From contig NZ_AJWX01000017.1 in the NCBI RefSeq assembly GCF_000263855.1, forward strand, positions 92,864 through 156,863: a DNA stretch of 64,000 nucleotides, given 5' to 3'. Under the pieces are notes generated by a model, which did not search any database, was not told where the DNA came from, and saw nothing but the letters and a program-made list of their open reading frames with translations. The position numbers and the translations under genes are program-made. The DNA comes from Pseudomonas sp. M47T1 (GTDB lineage Bacteria; Pseudomonadota; Gammaproteobacteria; Pseudomonadales; Pseudomonadaceae). Shown here one piece after another: positions 59,550 through 64,000 of this stretch (its first letter is position 1; each line of letters opens with the position of its first letter).

Positions 59550-59918
59550 ATGACCGATAACCATGACGAGCGCCGCCGCTTCAAGCGCGTATCCTTCGAC
59601 GCCAAGACCCAGATCAGCCAGGGTGACCGCACCTGGCAGGTGAAACTCATCGACCTGTCTCTGCGCGGCGCACTGATCCAGCGGCCCGATGACTGGGCGG
59701 TAGAGCCGAACAAACACTTCCTGATCAACATCCACCTCACCGACCTGATCGACGTGCGCATGGACGCCGAGTTGCGTCATGAAGAACATGGCCACCTGGG
59801 GTTCGCGTGCCTGCATATCGGGTTGGAGGATATTGGGCACTTGCGGCGGATCATTGAGTTGAATCTGGGGGATATGGAGGAGTTGGAGCGGGAGTTGGGG
59901 GCGTTGGTGGAGGTGTGA
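59550..59918 (+). CDS. mapZ: PilZ-domain c-di-GMP receptor MapZ
   Basis: A 122-residue single PilZ domain. The c-di-GMP motifs are complete: RRRFKR at 8-13 (RxxxR) and D35-x-S37-x-x-G40 (DLSLRG). The C-terminal helix ISHLRRLIELNLGD-like segment (HLRRIIELNLGDMEELERELGAL) matches PA4608/MapZ, which binds chemotaxis methyltransferase CheR1 when loaded with c-di-GMP and lowers flagellar switching. ATG 59550, with AGAGGG upstream, gives the MTDNHDERRRF start; an ATG at 59526 would add eight residues. Confidence 0.88.
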   Translation: MTDNHDERRRFKRVSFDAKTQISQGDRTWQVKLIDLSLRGALIQRPDDWAVEPNKHFLINIHLTDLIDVRMDAELRHEEHGHLGFACLHIGLEDIGHLRRIIELNLGDMEELERELGALVEV

Positions 59919-60013
59919 GGGGGCGACTTCCGGGAAAGTAGCCGCTGCTGCCAGGGCTACGCTGGCCAGCCGTATCAACAAAGATCATCTGACCAGAACG
60001 CCCTCGACACTCA

Positions 60014-60323
60014 TCAGCCGTCTTTGGCGCTTATCCCCTCCGCCACCGCATCCACCAACGCCCGTGCACTAGACAACAGTTCGAGTCCCTACCAGATTAA
60101 GCCAGTGTGGCTCCAGCCGTTGTCGGTGAGTTCGTAGGCGGTTTCGTATGCAGATTTGAGAATGGGGGATGCGTGGACCAGAGCATCTTCGGCACTTATG
60201 CCCCCGACCACCTGGAACATGGGACGGGCATCAGAATCAATCACGCCGAAGGCTCGGTTAGCGGTGACAGAGGCGATCTTCACATGGGCGCGAGGCTGCA
60301 GGTTCTTGAGCAAAAGGGTCCAT
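60014..60323 (-). pseudogene. Degraded DUF3077-like gene
   Basis: On the minus strand an ATG at 60323 with a good GAGGAG site opens a frame that stops after 21 codons. A second frame, one base shifted, continues with PMFQVVGGISAEDALVHAS and PILKSAYETAYELTDNGWS, as in DUF3077 proteins (GVSAEDALEHAS...). It meets an amber TAG at 60089-60091 and carries on in frame with LLSSARALVDAVAEGISA, like the DUF3077 C-terminal ALVDD helix, to a TGA at 60014. The span of 310 bases is 3n+1, consistent with one frameshift plus one nonsense mutation. Family assignment is from memory. Confidence 0.6.
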
Positions 60324-60775
60324 CGGCAACTCCTCGATTGGTAGAGTCGCCGCCTCCGGCGGTCGAACAAGAGGGTGGCAACTGTGCAGTTTGACAGACC
60401 AGGAATCGGGGACCCGGCGCAGCCTTGAGCGCCCCACGCACCGTTGCCATAACAAATCAGCGCACCTTAGAAGGAGGTGTGCAGAGCGTTTTGGCACGTG
60501 CGCCTCGATTGATCGCCCTGTCAAACCGGCCGCTGAAACAGTCAGCGACGCTACGGAGAGTATTTCCGCTCGCGGGCCTGCACACGCCATCGGGCAGGAT
60601 ACAACGCAACATCAGAAACGTTCTGCATTCCAAACCTAATTTATCGGGCCCAAAGTGCCTCTGATTAAAAAAAGCGAATTTTCCCACCAAGTTTCAGAAA
60701 CATCCTGCATACCCGCTGTTGTGCCACTCGATACCTTTCTCGCCTCGGTAACCCTTCCACGCGAGGAATCTGTCC
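60324..60775. other. Intergenic region before vgrG, no gene recognised
   Basis: About 450 bases. Short frames on both strands lack ribosome sites and domain-like composition. The last 150 bases are richer in A and T (around TGATTAAAAAAAGCGAATTTTCC) and probably hold the vgrG promoter. I see no clear sigma-54 (TGGCAC-N5-TTGC) site, although some vgrG genes use RpoN. From 59919 to 60013 there is a half copy of the GTAGCCGCTG repeat (59938-59970). Confidence 0.45.
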
Positions 60776-63349
60776 ATGTCTTCCAGCCGTCCTGCCTGGC
60801 TTTGCGCTCAATATAACCGCCTGATCAAGTTTCACACTGAAGAGACGCGCTACGACGAACTCTGGCTTGAAAGCTTGAAGGGTCGTGAAGGGTTATCACA
60901 ACTGTTCGAGTTCAAGCTGGTGCTGCTCAGCGAGGATGCTCAGTGCCCGCTAAAAACCATGATGGGCAAACCTGCAAGGGTGGAAATCGAATTGGCGGAC
61001 CGCAGCCAGCGCCCCTTGCACGGGCTGATAACTTCCTTTTCATTGCATGACTGCGATAACGGGGTGGCTCGCTACGAGGCCACGCTCAGCCCTTGGTTGT
61101 GGATGTTAAGTCGGCGCAGCGACCTGCGCATTTTTCAGGAAAAGACCGTTCGTGATGTGCTGGGCGCCGTGTTTGCCCAGTATGAACTGATCAGCGCCTA
61201 CGAATTTCGCCTCAGCAAGCCCCTCAAGAAACACAGTTACCTGACGCAGTTCAACGAAACGGACCTGGAATTCGTGCTGCGACTGCTGGAAGCCGATGGA
61301 CTGTTCTTCTACTTCGAGCACAGCTTGCAGCGGCACACCCTGATCATCGTCGACAGTACGGACTGGCTATCAGCGCTACCGGAACAACCCAGCATCCGCT
61401 TTCACAGCGCACGCGTCACCGAAACGGAGGACTCGATTACCCAATGGTGCGCGGAGCGCGAAGTAGCGCCCGGCCTGTTTACCACGCGAGGCTTCGACTA
61501 CAAAAAGCCCAGGGTCCGGATGGAAGTCAGACTCAAGACGCTCAACGACCAGGGCGATGTCACCCCATACGAGCACTACCGTTGCGACACCCAATACAGC
61601 CATGTCGACTGCGAAGAGGGAGATCGCTGGTTGCGCCACCGCATTGAGGCCAGGGAAGTTCAGGCCAAGACCTTTAGCGGCACCAGCAATTGCAGGGCGA
61701 TGCGACCAGGCGCCAGCTTTGAACTACGAGAACACTTCGTCCACGATAGAGACCCGGACGAAGACCGACATTTCCTGCTGTTGAGCGTCGAACACGAAGG
61801 CAGCAACGCCTATCTCACCGGGCAAGAGTCGACCTACGAAAACCACTTTACCTGCATCCGCAACACCATTGCCTATCGCCCCCCCCTGCTGACAGCTCGG
61901 CCTAAAATCGCTGGCCCTTTGACAGCCACCGTCGTCGGCCCACCCGGCACAGAGGTGTTCACCGATGAGATGGGACGCATCCAGGTGCGCTTCCACTGGC
62001 AGCGCGTCAATGACGGCGAGATACCACCTGACGACCAGGCATTGCAGACCACCTGGCTACGGGTTGCCATGCCCAGTGCGGGCCAGGGCTTCGGTCATCA
62101 GTTTCTGCCGAGGGTCGGCCAGGAGGTGCTGGTGCACTTTCTCGCAGGGGATATCGACCGCCCGCTGATCGGTGCCGCGGTGTACAACGGCGATCACCCC
62201 ACCCCAGAGTTCAGTAACGAACCTGGCTTGCCCGGCAACCGGGCGCTGTCCGGCATACGCAGCCGCGAACATGAGGGCCGCGGCTACAACGAGTTGTTAT
62301 TCGATGACACCCCCGGCGCACTGCGGACAAGGCTGGCCAGCACCCATCGCGCTTCGGAACTCAACTTGGGCAAACTTGCCACGCCACGCCAGCAAGGCCG
62401 CAGCGAGCCACGTGGCGAAGGGGCAGAGTTGCGCAGCGATGCCGCGATTGCCGTTCGCGCGGCTCATGGCTTGCTGTTGAGCACCTATGCCCGGGAACGG
62501 GCAAGTGGTGGCCAACTGGACCGTGACGAATTGCTCAAACTGCTGGGCGAGTGCGCCGACCTGTTCGCAGCGCTGGGCCAGACCGCCGAAGCACGCGGGG
62601 CGGGCGCCCTGAACCTCACAGGCCTGGATGCCCTGAAAAAGTCCGCCGAGCAATGGCCCACCGCCGACAGTACCGCCAGCGGCGACCCGCTGTTGGCCCT
62701 GGCCAGCGCGGCCGGCATCGTCAGCGCCACGCCTGCGGGCCAGGCTCACTTTGCAGGCACCGACCACGACACCATCGCCCACGACCAACTGGCCCTGACC
62801 AGCGGTGCTGCCATGCGCCTGCAGGCCGGCCAGGGCGTCTCGGCCTTTGCCCAGGATGGCGGCATCAGTGCCATTGCCAATCGCGGCCAGGTGTTGGTGC
62901 AAGCCCAGGAGGACAACGTGGTCGTCAATGCCCAGCACAACGTTCACGTATCGGCCACCGAGGGCGAAGTGCTGATCAGTGCTCCCACCATTCGCCTGGT
63001 GGCCGACGATGGTAGCTATATCCGTTTAGGCGGCGGGGGGGTGGAAATAGGCACGCCGGGCAAGGCCATCGTACACGCCGCAAAACATGACTGGCTCGAC
63101 GGCAAGAGCGACAGCGCACGCGTGCCCAGCTTCACACGCGACCCTGCGGACCAGCGCGTGGGTTTCCACTACCCCGGTCACTCGGACAAGGCGCCGCGCA
63201 CGGCAGCCGACCAGCCCTTCCAACTGCAGACAGCCGACGGTGGAGTACTCGCCGGTATTGCCGACGCCCTGGGCCACAGCAGCAGCGTGGCGCGCGAATC
63301 GATGCAACGTCTGGACGCCACGGCACTGCGAAAGCCCAAGGCCGACTGA
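60776..63349 (+). CDS. vgrG: Type VI secretion tip protein VgrG
   Basis: An 857-residue spike protein. The N-terminal gp27-like region (about 15-375) contains FNETDLEFVLRLLEADGLFFYFEH, the gp5 OB region (about 385-480) has TATVVGPPGTEVFTDEMGRIQVRFHW, and a DUF2345 beta-helix extension (about 555-790) carries the VLVQAQEDNVVVNAQHNVHVSA repeats. No extra enzymatic domain is fused. VgrG trimers tip the Hcp tube and carry cargo effectors; the next gene is the likely cargo. ATG 60776 is preceded by GAGGAA. Confidence 0.93.
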   Translation: MSSSRPAWLCAQYNRLIKFHTEETRYDELWLESLKGREGLSQLFEFKLVLLSEDAQCPLKTMMGKPARVEIELADRSQRPLHGLITSFSLHDCDNGVARYEATLSPWLWMLSRRSDLRIFQEKTVRDVLGAVFAQYELISAYEFRLSKPLKKHSYLTQFNETDLEFVLRLLEADGLFFYFEHSLQRHTLIIVDSTDWLSALPEQPSIRFHSARVTETEDSITQWCAEREVAPGLFTTRGFDYKKPRVRMEVRLKTLNDQGDVTPYEHYRCDTQYSHVDCEEGDRWLRHRIEAREVQAKTFSGTSNCRAMRPGASFELREHFVHDRDPDEDRHFLLLSVEHEGSNAYLTGQESTYENHFTCIRNTIAYRPPLLTARPKIAGPLTATVVGPPGTEVFTDEMGRIQVRFHWQRVNDGEIPPDDQALQTTWLRVAMPSAGQGFGHQFLPRVGQEVLVHFLAGDIDRPLIGAAVYNGDHPTPEFSNEPGLPGNRALSGIRSREHEGRGYNELLFDDTPGALRTRLASTHRASELNLGKLATPRQQGRSEPRGEGAELRSDAAIAVRAAHGLLLSTYARERASGGQLDRDELLKLLGECADLFAALGQTAEARGAGALNLTGLDALKKSAEQWPTADSTASGDPLLALASAAGIVSATPAGQAHFAGTDHDTIAHDQLALTSGAAMRLQAGQGVSAFAQDGGISAIANRGQVLVQAQEDNVVVNAQHNVHVSATEGEVLISAPTIRLVADDGSYIRLGGGGVEIGTPGKAIVHAAKHDWLDGKSDSARVPSFTRDPADQRVGFHYPGHSDKAPRTAADQPFQLQTADGGVLAGIADALGHSSSVARESMQRLDATALRKPKAD

Positions 63350-63384
63350 TTCCCCCTTTTTTTCAACACGGAGCATCGCCCTAC

Positions 63385-64000
63385 ATGAGCGAACAAGTCG
63401 TTGCCCGGGGAACTACCCGGCTCAACACCATCCCGAACTCCATCAAGTGGATCGAGGTCCCGGCCGACATGCCAGGCGTAGTGATCTTTTTGCATGGCGT
63501 CAATGACCCAGGGGCTTCCTATGAGGCTGTGGAAACGGGGTTATGCAAGGGGGTCAATGAGCGGTTGGATCGAGTGGATTTGAAACCAGGGGTGTATGGC
63601 GCAAGGTTTCAAGAAGCCAGCGATTTACCTGCAGACGAGCGCACCGCGCGCTGGAAGGACGTTGTTGACGACCCTGACACCTACCTCTATCAACGCCAGG
63701 AAGCCAAAAAAGCCGCCAGCCTGTTCATCCCCTTCTACTGGGGCTACCGCGCCACCCCCGACGAAGTTCAGCGCGACGACAAGGGCGACCCCACGCGCCT
63801 GCGCGGCCAGTTCCAGGACGTCTTTGGCAACCGCCTGGACCGCCACTTCGGCAAAGGCGGCGGCTTTTTCGCCAACGCCACCAACAACATCCTCGAAATG
63901 TACGGCCGCGGCTTCAACAAGTTCATCCGCCACCTGGCCCAGACTGCCCTGGGCAACACCCTGTACATGGGCAAGGCGCCGTCGCGGCGCTACTTCATCT
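63385..64000 (+). CDS. tle3: Type VI lipase effector, Tle3-like (partial)
   Basis: The first 205 residues of an alpha/beta hydrolase that runs off the window. IEVPADMPGVVIFLHGVNDPGASYEAVETG holds the oxyanion HG motif and opens the hydrolase fold; LFIPFYWGY and KFIRHLAQTALGNTLYMG recur in Tle3/DUF3274 effectors as I recall them. The GxSxG nucleophile lies beyond the window. It starts 35 bases after vgrG with a GGAG site. Tle3 proteins are membrane-attacking phospholipases and need an immunity protein, to be expected just downstream. Confidence 0.72.
   Translation, partial: MSEQVVARGTTRLNTIPNSIKWIEVPADMPGVVIFLHGVNDPGASYEAVETGLCKGVNERLDRVDLKPGVYGARFQEASDLPADERTARWKDVVDDPDTYLYQRQEAKKAASLFIPFYWGYRATPDEVQRDDKGDPTRLRGQFQDVFGNRLDRHFGKGGGFFANATNNILEMYGRGFNKFIRHLAQTALGNTLYMGKAPSRRYFI

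Noticed and set aside
60391..60639. 82-codon frame upstream of vgrG
   Set aside because: Arg- and Ser-rich composition, no ribosome site and no hydrophobic or domain pattern; overlapping frames on both strands look equally random.
1..64000. CRISPR array, prophage or insertion sequence
   Set aside because: No regularly spaced short direct repeats, no integrase, transposase or phage structural gene was seen. The repeats present are REP-like and long palindromes.

Overview
The window is a chromosomal segment from a GC-rich Pseudomonas. The fluorescens/putida lineage fits best: gene content and order match the conserved core block that corresponds, from memory, to roughly PA4530-PA4608 of P. aeruginosa. 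The intergenic spaces are full of REP doublets of the GTGGGAGCGGG...CCCGCGAA type. Nothing points to a plasmid, prophage or CRISPR locus.

Layout. 1-2.8 kb: end of coaE, yacG, a membrane permease-like protein with a secreted partner, DUF1780 and DUF3094 genes. 2.8-7.5 kb: NADH dehydrogenase 2, an isolated hutH-hutC operon behind a perfect HutC-type palindrome, and a reverse-strand tRNA array (Asn, Pro, Lys, Pro). 7.6-13.4 kb: clpB with a sigma-32 promoter, pgeF, rluD, bamD. 13.6-24.5 kb: type IV pilus block, with pilS-pilR, thiO, pilE, pilY1, pilX, pilW, pilV, fimU and a divergent fimT. 24.5-32.4 kb: ispH-fkpB-lspA-ileS-ribF transcribed together, then murJ and rpsT. 32.6-41.6 kb: an orphan LuxR, creA-proB, obgE, rpmA-rplU, ispB, yjdM-like, a small gene behind a Fur-box-like site, fklB and two small conserved genes. 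41.8-48.4 kb: a Lon-like protease, a DUF3015 protein, an Lnb/DUF4105-type protein, a lipoprotein and a short Gre-like factor. 48.5-59.9 kb: ettA, the c-di-GMP protein MorA, glyA, a COG0523 GTPase, YbdD, CstA and the PilZ protein MapZ. 59.4-64 kb: two gene remnants and the start of a type VI secretion island (vgrG followed by a Tle3-like lipase effector cut by the window edge).

How the genes work together. Several groups are functional units. The lipoprotein/envelope genes (lspA, bamD, murJ, obgE, ispB) and translation genes (ileS, rpsT, rplU, rpmA, rluD, ettA) are housekeeping. The minor pilins overlap by 4 nt each and should be translationally coupled, with PilSR as the local two-component system. 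MorA (c-di-GMP synthesis and breakdown), PilY1 and MapZ (c-di-GMP receptor) place surface-lifestyle control in the same neighbourhood. CstA, YbdD and the GTPase form the usual carbon-starvation transporter cluster, and the cstA start region carries two A-rich motifs of the Hfq/Crc type.

The accessory material is the hutH-hutC pair, the LuxR solo, the REP and second-family palindromes, the pseudogenes around mapZ and the T6SS island. I did not find a wholly new system. The best leads are the autonomous hutHC operon, the divergent FimT with unusual signature residues, the Hfq/Crc-type motifs on cstA, and the degraded genes next to vgrG-tle3.
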